Positions 44,342-52,108 of a stretch of DNA of 64,000 bases are shown here, one piece after another. Position 1 is the first letter of the stretch. Each line of letters starts with the position of its first letter. The stretch comes from Palsa-504 sp963822765 (lineage in GTDB: Bacteria; Actinomycetota; Actinomycetes; Streptosporangiales; Streptosporangiaceae), in assembly GCA_963822765.1 (NCBI GenBank), contig CAWGJL010000026.1, positions 1 through 64,000 on the forward strand, written 5' to 3'. Under the pieces are notes generated by a model. The model saw only the letters and a program-made list of their open reading frames with translations, did no database searches and was not told the DNA's origin. Made by a program: the position numbers and the translations under genes.

Positions 44342-44584
44342 ATGGCTACCGGAGAAACCGGCTTCGATGACGTGACGTTCGACCTGATCTCGGTTCAGTA
44401 TCACTCGCTCAAGGCCGGACACGACTACGGCCAGTACGTCCGCGATGCAGAGAACGCAGGACTGAAGGACATCGCCCAGTTCTTCCGCCAGACCATGGAA
44501 GAGGACTCGGCGCGGGCCGCGCGCTGCCACGAGCTGATCAAGCAGGTCGGCGGCTCGGACCAGGCGAGACCGGCCATGCACTAA
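44342..44584 (+). CDS. Small helical hypothetical protein
   Basis: 80 residues with a strong ribosome site (AGAAGGGAG) before ATG 44,342. FDLISVQYHSLKAGHDYGQYVRDAENAG and DIAQFFRQTMEEDSARAARCHELIKQVG give two long helices with His, Glu and Asp spaced as in ferritin-like four-helix bundles, but it is too short for a full bundle; a dimer could complete it. A clear terminator follows. The family is not identified. Confidence 0.7.
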   Translation: MATGETGFDDVTFDLISVQYHSLKAGHDYGQYVRDAENAGLKDIAQFFRQTMEEDSARAARCHELIKQVGGSDQARPAMH

Positions 44585-44598
44585 ACCCGGCACGACAG

Positions 44599-44634
44599 AG
44601 CCCCGGCTTCCTCCGCTGCAAGGCAGCCGGGGCT
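44599..44634 (+). terminator. Rho-independent-type hairpin after the small helical gene
   Basis: AGCCCCGGCT pairs with AGCCGGGGCT around a 16-nt loop, 15 bp after the stop codon. Confidence 0.65.
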
Positions 44635-44804
44635 TGCCGCTGACGAGATGACCGCCCGGGTCATGCCCGGCTGAGACCAGGTATCCACGAGCTCCTGCCG
44701 CCGCCATGATACGGGCCTCCGACTGTGCCACGGGCTCGGGTTGCGAGGGTACGGTGAGGGAAAGAGACCCCGAGGCTGCGGCGTGGCGGGGGCTAGGAGA
44801 CAAC

Positions 44805-45515
44805 ATGCGGGACGATGGACGGCGGGCACGCATCATGGCGGCGGTCACCGAGCAGGACGCCACCGCCGGTCCGGACCAACTGCTCCAGCGGCTCTGCCGG
44901 TTCGCCGTCGATGAGATGACCCTGTCCGGGTGCGCCCTGGTACTGATGTCGGGGGCGGAGTCGGCAAGTTTGCTGGCCGGGGCCGGGCGGCACGCGTCCA
45001 CGATCACGGGGCTGCAGATGGACCTGGGTGAGGGCCCGTGCATTCAGGCCCATGCCTCCGGGATCCCGGTGTTCCTGCCGGACCTGACGGCTGAGAACGC
45101 GAACCGCTGGCCGACATTCGCGGCGGCGGCCCTGGCGGTCGGCGTGCAGGCCGAGTTCTCCCTGCCGTTGACCGGTGGGCCGGGCGGTATCGGCACGTTG
45201 GACCTGTGCCGCGACCGACCGGGCATGCTCAGCGACGAACACCTGGCCGATGCCCTGGTGACGGCAGACATCGCCCGTGATGCTGTGCTGTACCAGCCGT
45301 ACGCACCAGGGGGTCCGGGGGTGGCGGAGCTGCTGGCGGCGGTCGGCACGGACCGGATCGTGATCTATCAAGCGACCGGGATGATCGCCGCGCAGCTGGA
45401 TGACACCATCGCCAACGCGCTGGCCCGGCTGCGCGCCGCGGCGTTCGCGAGCGGCCGCTCGATGTACGACATCGCGCAGGACGTCGTCGAACGGCGGGTG
45501 CGATTCGATGAGTGA
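44805..45515 (+). CDS. GAF-ANTAR protein (first of a pair)
   Basis: 236 residues. A GAF sensory domain (LQRLCRFAVDEMTLSGCALVLMS, GEGPCIQAHASGIPVFLPDL, FSLPLTGGPGGIGTLDLCRDRPG) is followed by a short ANTAR-like three-helix domain (VIYQATGMIAAQLDDTIANALARLRAAAFASGRSMYDIAQDVVERRV). ANTAR domains bind paired RNA hairpins and prevent transcription termination. The usual QAKG is QATG. It overlaps the second GAF-ANTAR gene by 8 bp. Start ATG 44,805 has AGGAG upstream. Confidence 0.85.
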   Translation: MRDDGRRARIMAAVTEQDATAGPDQLLQRLCRFAVDEMTLSGCALVLMSGAESASLLAGAGRHASTITGLQMDLGEGPCIQAHASGIPVFLPDLTAENANRWPTFAAAALAVGVQAEFSLPLTGGPGGIGTLDLCRDRPGMLSDEHLADALVTADIARDAVLYQPYAPGGPGVAELLAAVGTDRIVIYQATGMIAAQLDDTIANALARLRAAAFASGRSMYDIAQDVVERRVRFDE

Positions 45516-46296
45516 GACTGGCGCCGGGCGGCCCAGCGGTTCCGGTCAGGGTGACCCGGAGGACCCCGTTGCCCGCGAGGCCGTACTGGCCCGGGCCTTC
45601 GTCCGCCTGGCGGACACGCTGGCCAGCGACTTCGATATCGTCGAGTTCCTGCACAGCCTGTCCGCCGATTCGGTGGAGATTCTCCGGGCCGAGGCCGCCG
45701 GGGTCATGCTAGCCGATGCACGCGGCGGACTGCGGCTGATCGCCTCCTCGGACGAGCGGATGCGGCTGCTTGAGCTCTTCGAGCTCCAGGGCGCGCAGGG
45801 GCCGTGCCTGGACGCGTTCTCTACTGGCCGTCCCGTGCAGGCCAGCGCAGCCGACAGCCGCGCCCGCTGGCCGGTCTTCGCGCCGGAGGCGTCCGATGCG
45901 GGCTTCCAGGTCATGTGCGCTGTCCCGCTGCGGGTACGCACGAACGTGATCGGCGCCCTGAACCTGTTCCGCGGCAGCGACGAGCCGTTCACCGGTGCCG
46001 AGATGGAGGTTGCGCAGGCCATGGCGGAGATGGCAGCGATCGCGCTGATCCAGGAACGCGCGCTCAGGGAACGCAACCTGCTGACTGAGCAGCTGCAGGC
46101 GGCGCTGAGCAGCCGGGTGATCATCGAGCAGGCCAAGGGGATGCTCGCCGAATACCTGACCATGACCGCAGACGACGCATTCAAGCTGCTGCGGACCTAC
46201 GCGCGCGACCACAACCGCAAGCTCTCTGAGATTGCGAGCGACGTGGTTGACCGGAAGATCCAGAGCGCCGCACTAGCCCGACGGCCGGGCCCGTAA
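45508..46296 (+). CDS. GAF-ANTAR protein (second of a pair)
   Basis: 262 residues. GAF domain: FVRLADTLASDFDIVEFLHSLSADSVEIL, GPCLDAFSTGRPVQASAADSRARWPVFA, MCAVPLRVRTNVIGALNLFRG. ANTAR domain: LSSRVIIEQAKGMLAEYLTMTADDAFKLLRTYARDHNRKLSEIASDVV, with the classical IEQAKG. The pair arrangement, sensor GAF plus RNA-binding output, suggests two antiterminators responding to related signals. Candidate RNA targets would be double hairpins near their own or neighbouring transcripts. Confidence 0.9.
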   Translation: MSETGAGRPSGSGQGDPEDPVAREAVLARAFVRLADTLASDFDIVEFLHSLSADSVEILRAEAAGVMLADARGGLRLIASSDERMRLLELFELQGAQGPCLDAFSTGRPVQASAADSRARWPVFAPEASDAGFQVMCAVPLRVRTNVIGALNLFRGSDEPFTGAEMEVAQAMAEMAAIALIQERALRERNLLTEQLQAALSSRVIIEQAKGMLAEYLTMTADDAFKLLRTYARDHNRKLSEIASDVVDRKIQSAALARRPGP

Positions 46297-46548
46297 CCCC
46301 AGCGTCCTAGCCGCGGCTGACACTAAGCCACCGCGGCTGGTGCAGGCGGCGAACGGTGACGACGACAACGGCGGCGGGTGGCCTTGCTCCAGCAAATCGG
46401 CCGCGACCCCGTTTTCCCGGGAGGCAGGGCCTTGCCGATGGCGAGGCCGATACCGAGATCAGGGGGTTGCCGACAGTCGTTATGCGGCTGGAAGGGTGAG
46501 TGTCCTCCCCCGAACCCGCCGTAGGAGGATCTGTAACTCCCGGAACCC

Positions 46549-46627
46549 GTCAAGCCCGTCTGTGACCGCAGGGCAACCGCCCCGGGTGAAGCCGCGTGGT
46601 TCATGTACACGCCAAGACGGCCTTGAC
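46549..46627 (+). repeat. Structured repeat family II, partial/diverged copy E
   Basis: Only P3 is clear: GTCAAGCCCGTCT/AGACGGCCTTGAC with one mismatch, enclosing an apical domain (GACCGCAGGGCAACC, GGTGAA, GTACACGCCAAG) shared with copy C. P1, P2 and P4 cannot be placed with confidence. It lies in the otherwise gene-free 46,297-47,007. Confidence 0.45.
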
Positions 46628-46837
46628 CGAACCCGTCCGTCACCAGGTCCGGCAGCAGTCGGGTTCAGGGGAGGGGTCTGGGCAGGACACGCCGCTGTCG
46701 CGGCGACTGACAGCAACGTCGGCGGGCAATCCCCACCTCTGACACACGACAGCAGCCAGCCACGCTTGGACCTGATCACCCGACCAGGCAGCCCGCTGCG
46801 CCTGAAAAGACGGTCAGGGATCAGCGCCGCGGCGCCG

Positions 46838-46957
46838 CGACTGTAGCCAAGCCGCTGAACAGCACCCGACACACGTGGACAACTCTGGAATATCGGCCCA
46901 GCCCACCGACCGCAACGGACGGTCCTGGACGGCTTGCCCACTCCTACGGATCAGATG
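46838..46957 (+). other. Fossil element end with Arg(ACG)-like core
   Basis: One GACTGTAGCCAA unit near 46,838, then sequence homologous to 33,610-33,728 (ACGTGGACA, GGAATATCGGCCCAGCCCAC) and the core CTACGGATCAGATG at 46,944-46,957. Confidence 0.5.
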
Positions 46958-47007
46958 ATCGAGCATTAACAGACCCGGATAGCTAGACTCCGTCTGGGTA
47001 GCAGCCG

Positions 47008-48211
47008 GTGATGGGAGTGCTGCTGGGCTTGCTGTCGGCGCTGTGCTACGGGTCTTCCGACTTCGCCGCTGGCATCGGCGGGCGGCGAGGCGATCCGGGC
47101 GCCGTAACAGCCGTCGCGCAGCCTTTCGGCCTGATCGCGGCGGCGATAGCCGTGGTGGCCTTGTCGGCCCGGTCGCCGTCAGCCAGCGTCTTGTGGTGGG
47201 GCGCCCTCAGCGGGGTCGGCAGCGGCGTGGGAACACTTGCCCTGTACCGGGGCCTGGCCGTCGCGCGGATGAGCGTGGTAGCACCGGTCGCGGCGGTTCT
47301 CAGCGCTGCCTTGCCCGCGTTGGTCGGGCTGTTGACCGGCGAGCACCTGGCACCGCTGGCCTGGGCTGGCATCGCGATCGCACTGCCCGCGGTTGCACTG
47401 GTCTCGTTGCAGCCCGCGGACGCAGGAGGCTCCCGGCGCGCTGGGATAATAACCGGGATTATCGCCGGTGCCGGGTTCGCGCTGTTGTTCATCGCGCTGG
47501 CTCGTGCGGGCACCTCGGCGGGGGGATGGCCGTTGCTGCCCGGCCAGACCGTGGCCGCCATGTTGGTCCTGGCTTGGGTACTGCTTCCCCAGAACCGGCC
47601 TGATCCCAAGGCTTGGTCGCTGTCCTGGCGGATCGGGATGCTCGCCGGGGTGCTCGGTGGCGTGGCCAACTTGCTCTATCGCAGCCACCGGGGCCGCACC
47701 ACTGGCCGTGGTCGCCGTTGTCACCGCCCTCTACCCCGCCGTCACCATCTTGCTGGCCCGGTTCACCCTGCATGAACGGTGGAGCAGGCTCCAGGTGATC
47801 GGCCTGCTCATCTCTGCTGCCGCGGTGCCGCCATCAGTGTCGGCTGACTCGCTGACCGGCGACGGTCCACCACAGCCTGCAGTCCTAGATGGAGCGATCG
47901 AGAGCCCTTGCAGCTTGAACCGATCGGGACGGCTCCGCCCGAGCTGCGAAGACGGCACACAGCACAGCACCGAAGTACAGCAACGTCCCCTCACACCCGC
48001 CAGCGGGCACGACCAGCGGCACACCGGACTTGCTGAGCGGACATCGAGTCGCCCAGCACTGCCACTAGTTCGGGACGAAGAGGACACCGTGCCCGCTGCG
48101 TGCCCGATCGGCCGGTCAACGCCGGGAAATTACGGTCACTCCCGGACAGCCCGGTACACCGGCTCACCTGCGAACTGGCAGGCTGACCCGCTGCGCAAAC
48201 CGACCTTCTAA
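47008..48211 (+). pseudogene. EamA/DMT-superfamily transporter, frameshifted, 3' end lost in repeat DNA
   Basis: Membrane helices are regular: LLGLLSALCYGSSDFAAGIGGR, LIAAAIAVVALSA, ALSGVGSGVGTLALYRGLAVARM, then the second EamA half GIITGIIAGAGFALLFIALARAGTSAGG. Near 47,680 the frame shifts, and AAPLAVVAVVTALYPAVTILLARFTLHERW continues to LLISAAAV. From about 47,880 the frame runs into fossil element-end sequence to 48,211, so the native C-terminus is replaced. The transporter is probably broken or has an odd tail. Substrate unknown. Confidence 0.7.
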
Positions 48212-48386
48212 GCAGCGGGTCGTCCACGGCGCAGTTCGGCTTTGGGAGCCACGCTGGGAGCCACACGGATGAACAACCTTGCGATGCTCCGGACTCACGT
48301 GGACAACTGGCAGAGACAAGCCCGAGGTCACGAACCGTTCTGAACGGGGCTGGACGCCGACGCGGGTATCTACGGATCAGAAGGTC
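47965..48386 (+). other. Three stacked fossil element ends (Pro-, Arg(TCU)- and Arg(ACG)-like cores)
   Basis: In order: CACAGCACCG/AAGTACAGCA arms leading to TTCGGGACGAAGAGG (48,069-48,083); CGTGCCCGCTG/CGTGCCCGATC (48,088-48,109) leading to CTTCTAAGCAGCGGGTC (48,205-48,221); GGGAGCCACGCT/GGGAGCCACACG (48,244-48,267) leading to CTACGGATCAGAAGGTC (48,370-48,386). Each arm pair lies about 95-130 bp before its core. Confidence 0.55.
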
Positions 48387-48519
48387 GCTGGCAGCTCGGC
48401 GAGGGATATGCGCGAGATGAGCGAGGCTCCGGTGATCAAAGCCGTTACGTTTGCCGAGGTCAGGCGTAGCGCACAGGAGCATGCTCGCGCGGCGTATCCT
48501 GTTGTTAGGAAGCAGCGCC

Positions 48520-49020
48520 ATGCGAACCGGATTCCCCCAAGCTGACGCCCGGGACGATTTTGACCGCGCCCGGCGGCAAGCGCGCTGGGTCAAACTAGCC
48601 GGGTGGTTGCGTGGTCGGCCGTCCAGCCGCAACCGCCTGCTGGTGCTAGGTGAGGTGACGATCGTCACCGGCGCAAGCCGACATGGACTGGCCAGCGAGG
48701 CAGCCGTGCCGATCGATCACATCGTCGGATCGGTCGAGCCGACGCTGTGCTTTGACCGCCATTTCCGGCCCACCTCGCAGCTGCCGCGAACGCGCTTTGA
48801 GCGGATAGCCGCCGACGTCCGATGTGGTCGCGGCATGGACCCAGTCGACCTCTACCACTGCGGCGACCGGTACTACGTGCTCGACGGGCACCATCGTATC
48901 GCCGTCGCCCGCGCGCTCGGCGAACGCTGGATCTCGGCGACTATCACCGAGGTCCGCATGAACCAGCCAGGCGCGCCCAGAGGCACACAGGCACGCAGCA
49001 CTCACCAGGCAGCAACGTGA
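48520..49020 (+). CDS. ParB/sulfiredoxin-fold protein
   Basis: 166 residues from ATG 48,520. RFERIAADVRCGRGMDPVDLYHCGDRYYVLDGHHRIAVARALGERWISATITEVRM contains the GxHR-like box of the ParB N-terminal/Srx fold (here DGHHRIAVA). This fold includes CTPases, nucleases and phosphotransferases; there is no DNA-binding HTH, so a partition role is unlikely. The N-terminal half (FDRARRQARWVKLAGWLRGR) is basic. It is cargo near the right end of element 3; the function is unknown. Confidence 0.75.
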   Translation: MRTGFPQADARDDFDRARRQARWVKLAGWLRGRPSSRNRLLVLGEVTIVTGASRHGLASEAAVPIDHIVGSVEPTLCFDRHFRPTSQLPRTRFERIAADVRCGRGMDPVDLYHCGDRYYVLDGHHRIAVARALGERWISATITEVRMNQPGAPRGTQARSTHQAAT

Positions 49021-49311
49021 GCAGCAACGCGGCTGCACCAACCTCGGACGGCGGCATGATACAGAGCAGTTGAGATCGCGCGGGATATACACGGGATGAT
49101 CTTGGGTGACATGGTGGGCACAGCCGCTGAAAGCCCAGGTAGCAACGCTGCCGGACAGGAGTTACGTACGCTCTTGAAAACCATTGGGGCGTTCATCGCG
49201 GCCGATCGTCACCAGGTGGCTCGACGGCCCGAAGCGCTGCACCTAGACCCGGGTGGTCGGCATGCCTATCGTCCGGGTCGCTCATGAGGCTGCGGATCTG
49301 AAGGTGCTGGC

Positions 49312-49450
49312 CGTGCCCTTCGCGTGCCCGATGAGGTGGTCGGCCGAGGGTTGTCACGGTCATTCCCGGACAACACCGCAGGCATCGCGGCCTGGCTTGA
49401 CGCACGTGAGCCGAGTCGCGGAGGAGACTGACACGGAAGCGGTCACGCGT
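49312..49450 (+). other. Element 3 right-end region and fossil arm repeats
   Basis: CGTGCCCTTCG and CGTGCCCGATG in tandem near 49,312-49,333, then TGACGCACGTGAGCCGAGTC, homologous to about 38,083. The gap 49,021-49,624 holds no gene. Confidence 0.45.
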
Positions 49451-49478
49451 ACGGCGATGTCGCTGGTCAGCAACCAGG

Positions 49479-49500
49479 TTTGTGCACGAATTTGTGCACG
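49479..49500 (+). promoter_or_regulatory. Element 3 right arm-type repeat pair
   Basis: TTTGTGCACG twice, separated by AA (12-bp period), 146 bp before the core at 49,625; the degenerate partner is at 41,964-41,984. Confidence 0.65.
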
Positions 49501-49624
49501 AGACGCGGTGGGATGGGGCGCGACACGGGAGACGCCGAGATTCGGCGTAGGCGCGCGGCACCGGCTGGCCGAGGTCAGCGCAGCCACCGGAGACCGCCCG
49601 GGACGGGAGAGACGTGCGTCGTAT

Positions 49625-49674
49625 GGCTCATAACCCAGAGGCCGCGGGTTCAAATCCCGCCCCCGCTACCAAGG
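49625..49674 (+). repeat. att site 4 (right end of the whole array)
   Basis: tRNA-fMet 3' half with one mismatch (GCCGCGG for GTCGCGG), preceded by GACGTGCGTCGTAT as at att 3 and followed by the hairpin GGCCGGTTC/GAACCGGCC. It marks the array/chromosome boundary. Confidence 0.85.
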
Positions 49675-49702
49675 TCAGAGGCCGGTTCTCGAACAGGGAA
49701 CC

Positions 49703-49898
49703 GGCCTCCGGCATACGGAAGGCCCGCTGCCGTCCTCATCGCTCCGGAGGATCTGGAAGCGCTAGAGGAAACCCTGGAGATCATGCGTGATGCAATCACC
49801 ATGAACCGCCTGGCTGAGTCGGATGCGGAGCTGGCCGGGGTGAGTACGTATCCGCCGAGGAACTTGCCGAAGCGATGCGGCGGCGCCCTGCGCAGTGA
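49703..49898 (+). pseudogene. Phd/YefM-like antitoxin, N-terminus lost at att site 4
   Basis: The readable part is GRPAAVLIAPEDLEALEETLEIMRD, the C-terminal half of Phd/YefM antitoxins, then after a one-base shift GEYVSAEELAEAMRRRPAQ. The first about 35 residues (DNA-binding part) are absent, replaced by att 4 and its hairpin. The end overlaps the toxin start as GTGA. It may be the scar of integration or of an element loss. Confidence 0.65.
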
Positions 49899-50214
49899 GC
49901 CGCGAGCTTGCGGATGATCCCTACGAGTTGCGGACGAGATCAACCGTCCGCCGCGCGCTGAGCGAGACTCTGCCGGAATCCGTCGCAGCGGCTGCGCATG
50001 AGTCCATCACAGGCCCGCTGCTTGCCGATCCCCACCGGATCGGCAAAGGGTGCTCCCGCCAATGGACGACAGGTTCAGCGGCCGCCGTGGCACCTACCGG
50101 GTGATTTACCGGATCGACGACCAGGCCCGCGTGGAAACGGTGGTAGACGTCGCCAATCGCCGCGCTGTCTACCGCGCCGAAGCCGTCGCATGCGACCGGC
50201 TTCGCCGAACCTAG
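49895..50214 (+). pseudogene. RelE/ParE-like toxin, one frameshift
   Basis: It starts GTG 49,895: MSRELADDPYELRTRSTVRRALSETLPESVAAAAHESITGPLLADPHRIGK. After a shift near 50,055 it continues DDRFSGRRGTYRVIYRIDDQARVETVVDVANRRAVYR, the normal RelE C-terminus with catalytic-type Arg and Tyr. Either the toxin is inactive, which would explain survival with a damaged antitoxin, or the shift is a sequence error. Confidence 0.65.
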
Positions 50215-50308
50215 ACCCAACGTCCGCTCGCCAGGGGTCGGCGCCTATCGGCGAAGACGGAGGAGACCAGCCATCCGGGCGTCGCGTCCCTACACTGCTC
50301 CCACGTCA

Positions 50309-50338
50309 AAGGCCCCTTCCGATCATGGAAGGGGCCTT
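50309..50338 (+). terminator. Hairpin terminator
   Basis: AAGGCCCCTTCC/GGAAGGGGCCTT around GATCAT, followed by GTTGTT. It is nearly identical to the hairpin that follows att site 3. Confidence 0.7.
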
Positions 50339-50387
50339 GTTGTTACCGGATCTGCCGCCAGCGTGGCCGTGTGCCTGTAGCGCAGGC

Positions 50388-50645
50388 TCAGGTTCGGGCA
50401 GAGGCGGGGCGAACGATAGTGAGGTACCAGGAGCCGCCCGCGAGATTCAGCGCCGCAAGGACCAGGAAGAAGGCTGCCCATCCGTAGACGCCGTACGAGA
50501 GGCACACGAGGCCCGCGGCGGCCTGGACAGCGGCAGCGGCAATACGCGTGACCCCAAAGCCGCGGAGATGGCGGTACTCAAAACGCGGGATTATGCGTCT
50601 CATGCCGGTGCGCGGGGGAGTGATGTTGTCATTCTGTGCGTTCAT
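50388..50645 (-). CDS. Small two-helix membrane protein
   Basis: 85 residues: a polar N-terminus (MNAQNDNITPPRTGMRR), then IAAAAVQAAAGLVCLSYGVYGWAAFFLVLAALNLAGGSWYLTIV, two membrane helices with a tight turn. An AGGAG ribosome site precedes ATG 50,645, and a palindromic operator lies just upstream. I do not recognise the family. The shared GATATC core of its operator and that of the SPFH gene suggests common control. Confidence 0.7.
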   Translation of the reverse strand: MNAQNDNITPPRTGMRRIIPRFEYRHLRGFGVTRIAAAAVQAAAGLVCLSYGVYGWAAFFLVLAALNLAGGSWYLTIVRPASART

Positions 50646-50688
50646 CGGGTGCCTCCTGTGGCCTTTGGTGGCCGGACACTCCGGTCAT

Positions 50689-50714
50689 CTATCAAAAAGA
50701 TATCACTTTGATAG
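50689..50714. promoter_or_regulatory. Palindromic operator upstream of the small membrane protein
   Basis: CTATCAAA (50,689-50,696) and TTTGATAG (50,707-50,714) are a perfect inverted repeat around a central GATATC, 44 bp before the start codon. The regulator is not in the window. Confidence 0.6.
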
Positions 50715-50892
50715 ATGACTTGTCAACAGTGGCGGCCGCACGGGCCCGACTGGGGGATGGAGCAAACGCACAGTAAGAACCCGTCCGGCTCAAGACCAAT
50801 GAAGGCGACGGCGTGACCGTGCCCGTCAGCGGCCAAGGACAGGCGGCCGCCGCTGGAGCGCCGGTGCTCCTGCCCCGCCTCCAGCCGTGGGG

Positions 50893-51135
50893 TCACCCGG
50901 GCTGGTCATCGCCGGGCGGTGGCGGGCTGGTCGCCGTGCGGCTGACGGCGGGGGGCCGCCCGCGGGGGCGCATCGGTCTGGCGCGGTCGGGCAGTCGGCC
51001 TGCGTCGGCGAGCGCGCGGCGGAGCAGGAACTCGATCTGGGCGTTGGTGCTGCGCAGCTCGTCGCTGGCCCACCGGGCCAGGGCGTCGTGGACGGAGGGA
51101 TCCAGGCGCAGCAGGACGCTTTTGCGCTCGGTCAC
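50893..51135 (-). CDS. Arc-type ribbon-helix-helix protein
   Basis: 80 residues from GTG 51,135: MTERKSVLLRLDPSVHDALARWASDELRSTNAQIEFLLRRALADAG is an Arc/CopG-like RHH domain, followed by a Pro/Arg-rich tail. It starts 19 bp after the SPFH gene stop and is probably co-transcribed. RHH proteins in this position are common partners of SPFH proteins in actinobacteria; the target is unknown. The stretch 50,715-50,892 shows no gene. Confidence 0.75.
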   Translation of the reverse strand: MTERKSVLLRLDPSVHDALARWASDELRSTNAQIEFLLRRALADAGRLPDRARPMRPRGRPPAVSRTATSPPPPGDDQPG

Positions 51136-51154
51136 CGCGGTTCCGTGCCTGCCG

Positions 51155-52081
51155 TCACTGGTACAGGGTGCCGGTGTTGACCACGGGCTGGGTGGCCTGC
51201 TCGCTGCACAACACCACCAGCAGGTTGGACACCATCGAGGCCTTGCGCTCCTCATCCAGCTCGACGACGCCCTCCTCCTGGAGCCGCTGCAGGGCCAGCT
51301 GGACCATGCCGACTGCGCCTTCCACGATCGTCCGCCGGGCGCCGACCACGGCGCTGGCCTGCTGCTGGCGCAGCATGGCCTGAGCGATCTCCGGGGCATA
51401 CGAAAGCCGGGTCAGCCGCGACTCGATGATGCGTACCCCGGCCGATGCGACCCGCGCGGCGATCTCGGTGGAAAGCTCGCCGGTGATCTCGGCGGCGTTG
51501 CCGCGCAGCGACAGCTCGCCCTCACGATGGCTGGTATAGGGATAGCTGGAGGCGATGTGCCGGACCGCGGTCTCGGTCTGGATGGTGACGAACTGCGAGT
51601 AGTCGTCGACGGAGTAGGTGGCGCTGGCGGTGTCTTGGACCTGCCAGACGACCACGGCGGCGATCTCGATCGGGTTGCCGTCGGCGTCGTTGACCTTGGC
51701 CTGCGCCGATTCCTGGTTACGGATCCGGGTGGACACCGCGATGCGCCGGGTGAACGGGTTCACCCACTGCAAACCCGGCTCGCGGATGGTGCCGCGGTAG
51801 CGGCCGAACAGCTGCACGACACGGGCCTGCCCGGGGACAACCGGGGTCAGGCCCGCCAGCACCAGGCCGCCGGCGAAAAAGATCAGCACGCACAGCACAA
51901 CCAACGCCGCGGCAGCGCCGTGACTTTGGTGGCTTGCCAGCACGGCAAGCGCGACCCCGGCCAGCAGCCCGACGATGCCCGCTGCCAGCATGCGCAGGCC
52001 GGGCAAGGACTGTGTCTCGCGCTCGGTCACCCGCCGGTCAGGCAGGTCGGGGCCTGCGGCGGCTGCAGTCTGGGTCGCCAT
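51155..52081 (-). CDS. SPFH/stomatin-like membrane protein
   Basis: 308 residues. Two adjacent N-terminal membrane helices (LAAGIVGLLAGVALAVLAS and AAALVVLCVLIFFAGGLVLAGL) precede the SPFH domain: VVPGQARVVQLFGRYRGTIREPGLQWVNPFTRRIAVSTRIRN, then HREGELSLRGNAAEITGELSTEIAARVASAGVRIIESRLTRLSYAPEIAQAMLRQQQASAVV and a coiled coil. SPFH proteins scaffold membrane microdomains. The upstream region holds a GATATC-based inverted repeat. Confidence 0.9.
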   Translation of the reverse strand: MATQTAAAAGPDLPDRRVTERETQSLPGLRMLAAGIVGLLAGVALAVLASHQSHGAAAALVVLCVLIFFAGGLVLAGLTPVVPGQARVVQLFGRYRGTIREPGLQWVNPFTRRIAVSTRIRNQESAQAKVNDADGNPIEIAAVVVWQVQDTASATYSVDDYSQFVTIQTETAVRHIASSYPYTSHREGELSLRGNAAEITGELSTEIAARVASAGVRIIESRLTRLSYAPEIAQAMLRQQQASAVVGARRTIVEGAVGMVQLALQRLQEEGVVELDEERKASMVSNLLVVLCSEQATQPVVNTGTLYQ

Positions 52082-52108
52082 CTGGCGCTCCTCTACTGAG
52101 CAGAAATT

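Larger units (their letters stand above)
41864..49674 (+). mobile_element. Integrative element 3 (no integrase left)
   Basis: Delimited by att 3 and att 4 and by arm pairs of its own type: GTGTGCAC/TTGCGCACC at 41,964-41,984 and TTTGTGCACG twice at 49,479-49,500. No integrase, Rep or Tra gene remains. Cargo: PIN toxin-antitoxin, STAS pair, GAF-ANTAR pair, EamA remnant, ParB-like protein. The stretch from 46.8 kb to 49.6 kb is mostly a stack of fossil element ends. Confidence 0.7.

Noticed and set aside
26049..46645. Family II structures as integron attC sites
   Set aside because: No integron integrase or conserved R-site core (GTTRRRY) is visible, and the multi-stem layout with conserved linkers is unlike attC.
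33962..49674. Additional tRNA-Met genes at 33,962, 41,864 and 49,625
   Set aside because: Only the 3' half from the anticodon loop is present; no D-arm or 5' acceptor strand precedes them, so they are att copies.
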